From contig NZ_BONK01000012.1 of assembly GCF_016862675.1 (NCBI RefSeq), positions 62,001-126,000 of the forward strand: a stretch of 64,000 nucleotides of DNA, written 5' to 3'. Every line of letters starts with the position of its first letter. Positions within the stretch are counted from its first letter, which is position 1. Under the pieces are notes generated by a model that searched no databases, was not told the DNA's origin, and saw nothing but the letters and a program-made list of their open reading frames with translations. This stretch comes from Cellulomonas chitinilytica. GTDB taxonomy: Bacteria > Actinomycetota > Actinomycetes > Actinomycetales > Cellulomonadaceae. Positions 41,469 to 49,443 of this stretch are shown in pieces. Made by a program: the position numbers and the translations under genes.

Positions 41469-42469
41469 TGGCCTCGCTCACCGGGTCGCAGAAGGCCGCG
41501 ATGCTGCTGCTCCAGCTGGGGCGCGAGCGCGCCGCCCGCGTCATGTCGCAGCTCGACGTCCACGAGATCGAGGCCCTCACCGCCGAGATCATGCGGCTCG
41601 ACCGTGTCGACCAGTCGATGGCCGACGACGTGCTCGAGGAGTTCTACGAGGTCTCCGTGATCGGCCCCGGCGTCAACGGCGGCCTCAGCCTCGCGGAGCA
41701 CCTGCTCGTCGCGTCGCTGGGTGCCGAGCAGGCCTCCAACATGCTCGAGCGCCTCCAGACGACGCTCGCCGGCCAGCCGTTCGAGTTCCTCCAGCAGGCC
41801 GACGCCCGCCAGGTCGTCTCGCTGCTGAGCAGCGAGCACCCGCAGGCCATCGCGCTCGTCCTGGCCCACCTGCGGCCCGAGCACGCGTCGCAGATCCTCG
41901 CCGGTCTCGACCCCGAGCTGCAGGCCGACGTCGCGCACCGGATCGCGCTCATGGACCGCGCGAACCCGGACGTCGTCGGGGTCATCGCCGACCAGCTCCA
42001 GCGCAAGGCGTCGACGGTGCTGGCGCCGCGCGAGCTCGCCGCCGTCGGTGGTGTGCAGCCGCTCGTCGAGATCATCAACCGCGCCGACCCCACCACGGAG
42101 AAGGTCATCCTCGAGGGGCTCGCGAGCCGCGACGAGGAGCTCGCCGAGGAGGTCCGCAGCCGGATGTTCGTCTTCGGCGACATCGTGCTGCTCGAGGACC
42201 GCGCCATGCAGCTCGTGCTGCGGCAGGTCGAGACCGCGCAGCTGTCCGTGGCGCTCAAGGGCGTCGGCGAGGGCGTGCGCGACACCGTCATGCGCAACCT
42301 GTCCGAGCGTGCCCGGGAGAACCTGCTCGAGGAGATCGACCTGCTCGGGCCCGTGCGCCTGTCGCTCGTCGAGGACGCGCGCGCGTCGATCGTGCAGGTC
42401 ATCCGCCGGCTCGAGGAGAGCGGGCAGATCCTGATCCGCCGCGAGGGGGAGGACGAGTTCGTTGCCTGA
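41468..42469 (+). CDS. fliG: Flagellar motor switch protein FliG
   Basis: 333 residues. LTGSQKAAMLLLQLGRERAARVMSQLDVHEIEALTAEI starts the N-domain (binds FliF); QQADARQVVSLLSSEHPQAIALVLAHLRPEHASQIL carries the EHPQ motif; the C-domain MFVFGDIVLLEDRAMQLVLRQVETAQLSVALKGVGEGVRDTVMRNLSERARENLLEEIDLLGPVRLSLVEDAR holds the charged torque residues facing MotA. Overlaps fliF by one base and fliH by eight. Confidence 0.97.
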   Translation: MASLTGSQKAAMLLLQLGRERAARVMSQLDVHEIEALTAEIMRLDRVDQSMADDVLEEFYEVSVIGPGVNGGLSLAEHLLVASLGAEQASNMLERLQTTLAGQPFEFLQQADARQVVSLLSSEHPQAIALVLAHLRPEHASQILAGLDPELQADVAHRIALMDRANPDVVGVIADQLQRKASTVLAPRELAAVGGVQPLVEIINRADPTTEKVILEGLASRDEELAEEVRSRMFVFGDIVLLEDRAMQLVLRQVETAQLSVALKGVGEGVRDTVMRNLSERARENLLEEIDLLGPVRLSLVEDARASIVQVIRRLEESGQILIRREGEDEFVA

Positions 42470-43220
42470 CACCTTCGTCCCGCAGGTCCACCCGACCGCG
42501 ACGGCGACCCCGGCCCGGTTCCGCCGCGCCGACGTCGCCGCCGACGCGCAGGCCGTGCAGTTCCGCGCCGACACGACCGACGAGCCCGCGACCGTCGTCA
42601 CGTTCCGGCCCGCCCCCGTGGGCGGCGTCCGGGTCGTCGACCGCGCCGCCAGCGACTCCGCGCGTGCCGAGGGGTTCGCCGCGGGCTTCGCCGCCGGTGC
42701 CCGCGAGGCCGCCCGCGTCGCGGAGCTGCACGCGAAGGAGGCGCTCGCCGCCCGGCTCGCCCAGGAGTCCGAGGCGGCCGCCGTCACGACGCACGCCCTC
42801 GACGTGCTCGCGACGTGCGCCGCCGCGGCCCGTGCCCGCACCGAGCCGGTCGTCGCCGACGTGCAGGCCCGGCTCCAGCTCGCCGCCCTCGAGCTCGCGG
42901 AGGCGCTGCTCGGGGTCGAGCTCGCCGACGACGAGCGGTCCGGCCGGGCCGCGCTCACCCGCGCGCTGCGCCGCGCCGACGAGATCGAGGCCGTCACCGT
43001 GCGGCTGCACCCGCGCGACCTCGACGCGCTCCGGGCGGCGGGCGCCGACTCGCCGCGCGACGGTCTCGTGCTCGTCGCGGACCCGACGCTGGCCCCCGGG
43101 GACGCCGTCGCCGAGCACACCGACGGGTACCTCGACGCCCGGCTGACCAGCGCGGTGGCCCGTGCGCGCGCGGCGCTGGTCGGCACGCCCGACTCCTCCC
43201 ACGGCGGGGCGCTCGCGTGA
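42462..43220 (+). CDS. fliH: Flagellar export regulator FliH
   Basis: 252 residues. FliH is poorly conserved; the call rests on position between fliG and fliI and on the FliH-like pattern: a Gly/Ala-rich segment SARAEGFAAGFAAGAREAARVAELHAKEALAARLAQESEAA followed by VVADVQARLQLAALELAEALLGVELAD and VTVRLHPRDLDALRAAG. It inhibits and positions the FliI ATPase at the export gate. The start is TTG, overlapping fliG by eight bases, with GGAGGA about eight bases before. The stop overlaps fliI (GTGA). Confidence 0.86.
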   Translation: MPDTFVPQVHPTATATPARFRRADVAADAQAVQFRADTTDEPATVVTFRPAPVGGVRVVDRAASDSARAEGFAAGFAAGAREAARVAELHAKEALAARLAQESEAAAVTTHALDVLATCAAAARARTEPVVADVQARLQLAALELAEALLGVELADDERSGRAALTRALRRADEIEAVTVRLHPRDLDALRAAGADSPRDGLVLVADPTLAPGDAVAEHTDGYLDARLTSAVARARAALVGTPDSSHGGALA

Positions 43221-44527
43221 CGGCCGTCCTCACCGACTGGGACCGCGCGCTCGCCGCGACGGCCCCCGAGGTCGTCGGCACGGTGCGCGCCGTCGTCGGG
43301 CTCACCGTCGAGGTGCTCGGCACGGGCGCCGCCGTGGGCGAGCTCGTGCGCATCGGCGACGACGTGCTCGCGGAGGTCGTGGCGACCGACGGCGGCACCG
43401 CCCGCTGCATGCCGCTCGGCCCGACCTCGGGGCTGCGCGCCGGGATGCCGGTCCGGCCGCTGCGCGAGGCGCTCAACGTGCCCGTCGGCACCGGGCTCCT
43501 CGGCCGAGTGCTCGACGGCCTGGGCCGCCCCATCGACGGTCGAGGCCCGCTGCGCGCCGACGCGTGGGTGCCGGTCGACGGCGCCGCACCGCACCCGCTC
43601 GAGCGCAGCCGCGTCGACGCCCCGCTCGACCTCGGCGTCCGCGTGCTCGACACGCTCGTCACCGTGGGGCGCGGGCAGCGTCTCGGCCTGTTCGCCGGGT
43701 CCGGCGTCGGCAAGTCCTCGCTGCTGTCGATGATCGCGCGCGGCACGGACGCCGAGGTGTCCGTCATCGCGCTCGTCGGCGAGCGTGGCCGTGAGGTCCG
43801 CGAGTTCCTCGAGGACGACCTCGGCCCTGAGGGTCTGGCACGGTCCGTCGTGGTCGTCGCGACGTCCGACCAGCCGCCGCTCGTCCGGCTGCGCTCCGCG
43901 TTCGTCGCGACCCGCATCGCCGAGCACCTGCGCGACACCGGCGCGCACGCGGTGCTGATGATGGACTCGCTCACCCGCGTCGCGATGGCGCAGCGCGAGA
44001 TCGGCCTGTCCGTCGGTGAGCCGCCCGCGACCCGCGGGTACCCGCCGTCGACGTTCGCCCTGCTCGCCCAGCTCCTTGAGCGCGCCGGCACCGGCGCGAC
44101 CGGCTCGGTGACCGGCCTCTACACCGTGCTCGTCGACGGCGACGACCACAACGAGCCCATCGCCGACGCCGCCCGCTCCATCCTCGACGGGCACGTGGTC
44201 CTGGACCGCCGGCTCGCCGTCGCGGGCCACTTCCCGTCCGTCGACGCGCTCGGCTCCATCAGCCGTGTCGCCTCGCGCGTGACCAGCGCCGAGCAGCGCG
44301 ACCTCGCACGCCGGCTCCGGGCGGTCATGGCCGCCCGCCGCCAGGCGCAGGACCTGCTCGACGTCGGCGCCTACGTCGCCGGCTCGAACCCGCTCGTCGA
44401 CGCCGCCGTGACCCACGGCCGCGCCATCGACCAGTTCCTGCAGCAGGGCATGGACGACGTGGTGCCCGCCCAGCAGGCGTGGGCCCACCTCAGCGCCCTC
44501 GTCGGCGCGCTCGGAGACCTCTCGTGA
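43217..44527 (+). CDS. fliI: Flagellum-specific ATPase FliI
   Basis: 436 residues. F1-beta-like ATPase: GRVLDGLGRPIDGRGPL, Walker A AGSGVGKSS (160-168), catalytic Glu in VGERGREVREFLED, Walker B AVLMMDSLTRVAMAQREIGL, SVGEPPATRGYPPSTFALLAQLLERAG and arginine finger region. Energises unfolding and export of flagellar substrates at the cytoplasmic face. GTG start overlapping the fliH stop. Confidence 0.97.
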   Translation: MTAVLTDWDRALAATAPEVVGTVRAVVGLTVEVLGTGAAVGELVRIGDDVLAEVVATDGGTARCMPLGPTSGLRAGMPVRPLREALNVPVGTGLLGRVLDGLGRPIDGRGPLRADAWVPVDGAAPHPLERSRVDAPLDLGVRVLDTLVTVGRGQRLGLFAGSGVGKSSLLSMIARGTDAEVSVIALVGERGREVREFLEDDLGPEGLARSVVVVATSDQPPLVRLRSAFVATRIAEHLRDTGAHAVLMMDSLTRVAMAQREIGLSVGEPPATRGYPPSTFALLAQLLERAGTGATGSVTGLYTVLVDGDDHNEPIADAARSILDGHVVLDRRLAVAGHFPSVDALGSISRVASRVTSAEQRDLARRLRAVMAARRQAQDLLDVGAYVAGSNPLVDAAVTHGRAIDQFLQQGMDDVVPAQQAWAHLSALVGALGDLS

Positions 44528-44973
44528 CCCGCCGGTTCCCGCTCGCCGGGCTGCTGCGCGTGCGCGCCATGGCCGAGGAGCGCGCCGCCGCCGAGCTCGC
44601 CGCAGCACGCCGCGACGAGCGGGCCGCGAGCGGCCGTGCCCGGTCCACGCAGGACAGGCTCGGGGCGTCCGGGATGCCGGCGCTCGCCGAGGAGCGCGCG
44701 TTCCAGGCGGCCGTCGCGAGCCGGGTCGCGCTCGCGTCGATGCTCGTCGAGCAGCGCGCCCTCGCGGTCGCCGCGCAGGAGGAGACGGACCGCCGCACCG
44801 AGGTCTGGTCCGACGCGCGCCGTCACGTGCGCGCGATCGAACGGCTCGAGGAGCGGCACGACGACATGGTGCGGGTCGAGGAGGCCCGTGCCGAGCAGCT
44901 GGTGCTGGACGAGGTCGCCGGGCGGCGTGCCGCCGGGCAGCGTGCAGCAGGGCTCGGGAGGGCAGACGCATGA
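44524..44973 (+). CDS. fliJ: FliJ-like flagellar export protein
   Basis: 149 residues, entirely helical and charged (LAGLLRVRAMAEERAAAELAAARRDERAASGRARSTQDRL; VWSDARRHVRAIERLEERHDDMVRVEEARAEQLVLDEVAGRR), the coiled-coil rod fold of FliJ, which acts as stalk within the FliI hexamer. The call depends on position (after fliI) and on the coiled-coil character. GTG overlaps the fliI stop; the stop overlaps the next gene (ATGA). Confidence 0.85.
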   Translation: MTRRFPLAGLLRVRAMAEERAAAELAAARRDERAASGRARSTQDRLGASGMPALAEERAFQAAVASRVALASMLVEQRALAVAAQEETDRRTEVWSDARRHVRAIERLEERHDDMVRVEEARAEQLVLDEVAGRRAAGQRAAGLGRADA

Positions 44974-45680
44974 CCACCGACGGGATCCAGGCCGTGCAGG
45001 CCCGCATGGCCGAGCTGCGGGCGCTCGTCAGCACGCCCGCGGCCACGACCACGACGGCCTCGACGGCGACCGACTTCGAGGCGACGCTCGCCTCGCTCAC
45101 CGGGTCGTCCGGCGGGTCGTCCGCCGGCCCCGGCACGACGCAGGGCGGCGCGACCGCCCAGTCGCTGCTCGACGCCGCGGAGAAGTACATCGGCACCCCG
45201 TACGTGTGGGGTGGCGAGTCGCTCGACGAGGGCGGTCTCGACTGCTCGGGCCTGGTGCTCCGCTCGCTCGCGGACATCGGTGTCACCGACGTCCCGCGCG
45301 TGGCCCGGGACCAGCAGAGGCTCGGCACCGCGGTGCCGTCGCTCGACCAGGCCCTGCCCGGCGACCTGCTGGTGTTCGGCGGGGGCACGCACATCGCGAT
45401 CTACGAGGGGGACGGGAAGATGATCGACGCGCCGAAGCCGGGCGGGAAGGTGGGGATCCGGGACGTGTGGGGGACACCCACGGCGATCCGGCGGATCCTG
45501 CCGCAGGAGTCGACGGGGACGGACGTCGCCGCGCAGCTCCGGTCGGTGCTGGGGGCGTCGGGCGCCTCGTCGGCCTCGGTCTCGTCGCTGTCGCAGCGCG
45601 CGCAGCTCGACCTGCTCGCGTCCCTCGGCACGGGCGTGACGGGCTCCGGTGCGTACGGCACGACGAAGGTGGCGTCATGA
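44970..45680 (+). CDS. NlpC/P60 endopeptidase in the flagellar operon (FlgJ-like role)
   Basis: 236 residues. N-terminal 65 residues are Thr/Ser-rich and lack a Sec signal peptide. NlpC/P60 domain about 65-175: AQSLLDAAEKYIGTPYVWGGESLDEGGLDCSGLVLRSLAD with the catalytic Cys in LDCSGL, His in GGGTHIAIYEGDGKMIDAP. Such enzymes cut peptidoglycan peptide stems. Located between fliJ and fliK with overlaps on both sides, it probably opens the wall for the rod, as the FlgJ muramidase does in Gram-negatives, and may be exported through the flagellar machine (inference). Confidence 0.88.
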   Translation: MTTDGIQAVQARMAELRALVSTPAATTTTASTATDFEATLASLTGSSGGSSAGPGTTQGGATAQSLLDAAEKYIGTPYVWGGESLDEGGLDCSGLVLRSLADIGVTDVPRVARDQQRLGTAVPSLDQALPGDLLVFGGGTHIAIYEGDGKMIDAPKPGGKVGIRDVWGTPTAIRRILPQESTGTDVAAQLRSVLGASGASSASVSSLSQRAQLDLLASLGTGVTGSGAYGTTKVAS

Positions 45681-47092
45681 ACGCGGCCTTCGCGCTGGCG
45701 GTGCGCGGCATCCCCACGCAGCGCACGAGCGCCGACGAGCGGCCCGACGCCGGCAGCGGCGACGCGTTCGCCGCCGTGCTCGGTGCCGCGCGTGGGAGCG
45801 ACCGGCACGTGCCGGACCGCGCCGACCGCGCGGCGCGCCCGGGCCGGGACGACCGTGCGGGCGTGGCGCAGCACGCGCAGCGCACCGACCGGGCGGACCG
45901 TCCGGACCGGGCCGACCGGGCCGACCGGGCCGACCGTTCCACGGCAGCGGACGACGACACGGCCGCGCCGACCGCCCCGAGCGCGCCGGCCGACGCCGGT
46001 TCCTCGTCCTCGACGACGGCACCGATCCGGACGGACGCCGCCGCGACCGCGGCCTCGCCCGTGACGGCGGGCATGCTGGAGCAGGCCGCGTTCGCGATGC
46101 TCGTCGCGGCGTCGGTGACCTCGACCGGCACCGACGGGACGGCCGCTGCGGCGACGCCCGCCGAGGCGGGGCCGTCGGACGCCTCGCCGGTCCCGGCCCT
46201 GCCTGTGGCCGCGACGGCCACCGCCCCCGCCGTGACCGTCGGGGACCTGTTCGCACCGACCGGTCCGGCCTCCGCCGCCACGGTCCCGGCCGCCGCGACC
46301 GTCCCGACGCCGGACGGCACGGCACCGACCGGACCCACGACGACCCCGGCCGCGACGGCCTCGACCGGCACCGTCACGGACGGCCGCGTCGCCACCACCC
46401 CGGTCGCCGCCTCCGCCGCGCCGGCCGGCCCGGCACCCACCGACGCCGGCTCCGACGTCGGATCGGACCTCGGCACCGACGTCGGCACGGGCACCGCACT
46501 TGCCCCGGCCGGCCCGGCGACCGCCGACCCGCGCGCCGCCACGGCCGGCACCACGGTCGACACGGCGGCGCCGGGCGTGACCGTCGTTCCGGCCGCCGTC
46601 CCGGCCGCACCCACCGTGCCGACCGCGCCGGCCGCACCCGCGACGGCCCCTGCGGCCGCCGCCCCCCAGGCCCCGACGCCCGCGCCGCTCTCCGAGCAGC
46701 TCGGTGCGCGGCTCACGCAGCTCACCGGCCTGTCGCACGGCCGTCACGTGCTCACCGTCCCCGTGGACCCGGAGCACTTCGGGCCCGTGCGGATCGTCGC
46801 CCACATCGGCCCGGAGGCCGTGCGGGTCGAGCTCGTCGGCGGCACGGACGCGGCCCGGGAGGCGCTGCGCGGGTCGCTCGCCGACCTGCGGCGCGACCTC
46901 GCGTCGAGCGGCGTCCAGGTCGACGTCGGCGGCGGCGGCTCCGGCCCGGGTGACCGTCAGCCGGACGGCACGTCGTCAGGCGGCGCCCCGGCACCCGGTG
47001 CGACCGCCCGGGGCGAACGCACGGACCAGCCCGACCCGAGGCCGGCCCAGGCGCCACCCGGCCGCAGCACCGGGCTGGAGCTCGACCTGTGA
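45677..47092 (+). CDS. fliK: Flagellar hook-length control protein FliK
   Basis: 471 residues. The first 350 are low complexity: a RADRADRPD-like charged stretch about 72-92, then Ala/Pro/Thr-rich sequence. The C-terminal FliK domain (about 340-430) reads LSEQLGARLTQLTGLSHGRHVLTVPVDPEHFGPVRIVAHIGPEAVRVELVGGTDAAREALRGSLADLRRDLASSGVQVDV, matching the LxPxxLGxVxVxLxxxxxxVxVxFxxxxxxxRxxLxxxLxxLRxxLxxxGL pattern. Acts as molecular ruler and export switch. Overlaps the endopeptidase gene. Confidence 0.92.
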   Translation: MNAAFALAVRGIPTQRTSADERPDAGSGDAFAAVLGAARGSDRHVPDRADRAARPGRDDRAGVAQHAQRTDRADRPDRADRADRADRSTAADDDTAAPTAPSAPADAGSSSSTTAPIRTDAAATAASPVTAGMLEQAAFAMLVAASVTSTGTDGTAAAATPAEAGPSDASPVPALPVAATATAPAVTVGDLFAPTGPASAATVPAAATVPTPDGTAPTGPTTTPAATASTGTVTDGRVATTPVAASAAPAGPAPTDAGSDVGSDLGTDVGTGTALAPAGPATADPRAATAGTTVDTAAPGVTVVPAAVPAAPTVPTAPAAPATAPAAAAPQAPTPAPLSEQLGARLTQLTGLSHGRHVLTVPVDPEHFGPVRIVAHIGPEAVRVELVGGTDAAREALRGSLADLRRDLASSGVQVDVGGGGSGPGDRQPDGTSSGGAPAPGATARGERTDQPDPRPAQAPPGRSTGLELDL

Positions 47093-47132
47093 CCCGCACC
47101 CCCACCACCACCCGCACCAGCCCGGAGGCACC

Positions 47133-47558
47133 ATGAGCATCGACGTCTCGTTCCTCGGCGCGACGAGCGCTGCCGGCGCGACCGGCTCCAGCGGCAAGGC
47201 GAGCAACGAGCTCGACAAGCAGGCGTTCCTCGACCTGCTCGTCGCGCAGATGCGCAACCAGGACCCGAGCAGCCCGATGGACTCCTCGCAGCTCATGCAG
47301 CAGACCACGCAGCTGTCCGTGATGGAGAGCCTCCAGGAGCTCACCAGCACGCAGCGCGAGGCGTTCGCGCTGCAGATGCGGATGAACGCCGCCCAGCTCG
47401 TCGGGCAGCAGGTCACCTGGACCGACGCGGACGGCGCGACGCAGACCGGCGTCGTGTCCGCGGTCTCCTACGCCGGCTCCGTCCCCACGGTGAAGGTGGG
47501 CGACCAGGACGTCACCCTCGACGCCGTCGCCTCCGTCACCACCGCCCCCACTCTCTGA
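47133..47558 (+). CDS. flgD: Flagellar hook capping protein FlgD
   Basis: 141 residues. ASNELDKQAFLDLLVAQMRNQDPSSPMDSSQLMQQTTQLSVMESLQELTS is the FlgD N-terminal signature (FLxLLxxQLxNQDPxxPxxxxEf). The C-terminal part is short (VGQQVTWTDADGATQTGVVSAVSYAGSVPTVKVGDQDVTL), lacking the large beta domain of enterobacterial FlgD, as in other Gram-positives. CGGAGG precedes the ATG. Confidence 0.94.
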   Translation: MSIDVSFLGATSAAGATGSSGKASNELDKQAFLDLLVAQMRNQDPSSPMDSSQLMQQTTQLSVMESLQELTSTQREAFALQMRMNAAQLVGQQVTWTDADGATQTGVVSAVSYAGSVPTVKVGDQDVTLDAVASVTTAPTL

Positions 47559-47590
47559 CCCCGCGCACGACCACCCGAAGGGAACCTCCC

Positions 47591-48784
47591 ATGCTCCGCT
47601 CGCTCTTCTCCGGCATCAGCGGTCTGCGCAGCCACCAGACCATGCTCGACGTCACCGGCAACAACATCGCGAACGTCAACACGACCGGCTTCAAGTCGTC
47701 GCAGACCCAGTTCCAGGACACGCTCAGCCAGGTCGTCCAGAACGCCGGCGCCGCGCAGAACGGCACCGGCGGCACGAACCCGGCGCAGGTCGGCCTCGGC
47801 GTGCGCGTCGCGGGCATCACGACGAACTTCACGCAGGGCGCGTCGCAGATGACGGGCCGCAGCACCGACATGATGATCCAGGGCGACGGCTTCTTCGTGG
47901 TCCGCAAGGGTGCCGAGACGTACTACACGCGTGCCGGGTCGTTCGACTTCGACTCGACCGGCCAGATGGTCCTCCCGGGCGAGGGCGCCCTGGTCCAGGG
48001 CTGGGCGGCCGTCAACGGCGTCGTCGACACGAACGGCCCGCTCACCGACCTGCGCGTGCCGGCCGGTGCGCTGATGGCGGCCGTCGCCACGACGAAGGCG
48101 TCGTACGAGGGCAACCTCGACGCCGCGGCCGCGAACGGCACGGTGCTCAACCGGACCATCGACATCTACGACGCGACCGGCGCGGCCCGCGAGCTCGAGC
48201 TCACGTTCACGAAGTCGGCGGCGGGCTGGACGGTCGAGGGCATCGATGCTGACCTCAAGCCGCTCCCGGCCACGTCGGGCCAGCAGGCGATGACGTTCAA
48301 CCCGGACGGCACGCTCGCCACGCCGACGTCCCTCGCGGTCGGTGGCCTCACGGTCGACATCTCCGGGCTCACGGGCTTCTCGGGCCTCGACACCGTCAAG
48401 GCCAAGACGCAGAGCGGCCAGGCCGCGGGCACGCTGCTGTCGTTCGCGCTCGGCGCCGACGGCACGATCACGGGCTCGTTCAGCAACGGCCTCAAGCAGA
48501 CCATCGGCCGCCTGGCGCTCGGGTCGTTCACCAACCCGGCGGGCCTGGAGAAGGCCGGCGGCTCGCTGTTCCGCACCGGCGTGAACTCGGGCGACGCCCA
48601 GGTCGGCGCGGCCGGCACCGGCGGCCGCGGCTCGCTCGCGGGCGGCGCGCTCGAGATGTCGAACGTGGACCTGTCCAGCGAGTTCACCAGCCTGATCATC
48701 GCCCAGCGCGGCTTCCAGGCGAACAGCCGCGTCATCACGACCTCCGACGAGGTCCTCCAGGAGCTCGTCAACCTCAAGCGCTGA
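47591..48784 (+). CDS. flgE: Flagellar hook protein FlgE
   Basis: 397 residues. MLRSLFSGISGLRSHQTMLDVTGNNIANVNTTGFKSSQTQFQDTLSQ is the rod/hook N-terminus; RSTDMMIQGDGFFVVRKGAETYYTRAGSFDFDSTGQMV the central FlgE/F/G domain; VDLSSEFTSLIIAQRGFQANSRVITTSDEVLQELVNLKR the C-terminus. Builds the hook. No separate flgF or flgG occurs in the window, so it may be the only large rod/hook protein here. AAGGGA precedes the ATG. Last gene before an unrelated block. Confidence 0.95.
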   Translation: MLRSLFSGISGLRSHQTMLDVTGNNIANVNTTGFKSSQTQFQDTLSQVVQNAGAAQNGTGGTNPAQVGLGVRVAGITTNFTQGASQMTGRSTDMMIQGDGFFVVRKGAETYYTRAGSFDFDSTGQMVLPGEGALVQGWAAVNGVVDTNGPLTDLRVPAGALMAAVATTKASYEGNLDAAAANGTVLNRTIDIYDATGAARELELTFTKSAAGWTVEGIDADLKPLPATSGQQAMTFNPDGTLATPTSLAVGGLTVDISGLTGFSGLDTVKAKTQSGQAAGTLLSFALGADGTITGSFSNGLKQTIGRLALGSFTNPAGLEKAGGSLFRTGVNSGDAQVGAAGTGGRGSLAGGALEMSNVDLSSEFTSLIIAQRGFQANSRVITTSDEVLQELVNLKR

Positions 48785-48805
48785 TCCCGTCGTCCCTGAC
48801 GGCCC

Positions 48806-48863
48806 ACGAGCCCACCATGAGTGTCGCTCCACCCACGGGTGACGACACCCATGGTGGGCTCGT
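48806..48863. repeat. Imperfect 21-bp inverted repeat after flgE
   Basis: Left arm 48806-48826 and right arm 48843-48863 are reverse complements at 20 of 21 positions, around a 16-base loop; core CGAGCCCACCATG. It lies 22 bases after flgE and 77 bases before the glutathione peroxidase gene. It could end the flagellar transcript, but its length and symmetry also fit an interspersed REP-like element. Confidence 0.75.
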
Positions 48864-48939
48864 CGTGGTTCGCGAGGGGTTTGCGCAGGTCGGGGCAGGT
48901 TTCGGGAATGGGGGCGACCCCACGACGGTTGACCCGGGC

Positions 48940-49425
48940 ATGCTCCTCGACGAGATCCCGCTCACCACGCTCGACGGCCGTCAGACCACGTTCGGCGCGT
49001 ACGCCGACAAGGTCAGGCTCGTCGTCAACGTCGCCTCGCGGTGCGGGCTCGCGCCGCAGTACGAGAAGCTCGAGCAGCTCCAGCGCACGTACGGCGACCG
49101 GGGCTTCACGGTCCTCGGCTTCCCGAGCAGCCAGTTCCTCCAGGAGCTCGGCTCGGACGACGCGATCGCCGAGTACTGCTCGACGACCTGGGGCGTGACG
49201 TTCCCGATGTTCGCCCGCACGAAGGTCAACGGGCGGTCCCGGCACCCGCTGTACGCGGAGCTCACCAAGACGCCGGACGCGACGGGCAAGGCCGGGCGGG
49301 TCCAGTGGAACTTCGAGAAGTTCGTCGTGACGCCCGACGGTGCCGTGCACCGGTTCCGTCCCCGGACCGAGCCCGACGACCCCGAGATCGTCGACCTGAT
49401 CAGCGCGTCGCTGCCGACCCGCTGA
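48940..49425 (+). CDS. Glutathione peroxidase family protein (Cys type)
   Basis: 161 residues. GPx fold: VNVASRCGLAPQYEKLEQLQ with peroxidatic Cys 35 in place of selenocysteine, VLGFPSSQFLQELG with catalytic Gln (the usual FPCNQF reads FPSSQF), EYCSTTWGVTFPMF whose Cys is the likely resolving residue, and VQWNFEKFVV with the active-site Trp and Asn. Such enzymes usually take electrons from thioredoxin. ATG 48940 gives the normal length; upstream in-frame starts run through the repeat and are not conserved. Not flagellar. Confidence 0.9.
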   Translation: MLLDEIPLTTLDGRQTTFGAYADKVRLVVNVASRCGLAPQYEKLEQLQRTYGDRGFTVLGFPSSQFLQELGSDDAIAEYCSTTWGVTFPMFARTKVNGRSRHPLYAELTKTPDATGKAGRVQWNFEKFVVTPDGAVHRFRPRTEPDDPEIVDLISASLPTR

Positions 49426-49443
49426 CGCGCTCCTGGACGGGCG

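Noticed and set aside
40844-45394. Long minus-strand ORF across fliF to the NlpC/P60 gene
   Set aside because: Shadow of the well-supported flagellar genes on the plus strand; no recognisable domain.
45888-45945. Short direct repeats (GACCGGGCC-type) as possible CRISPR or tandem array
   Set aside because: They are in-frame codons for RADRADRPD within the low-complexity part of FliK, with no spacer structure.
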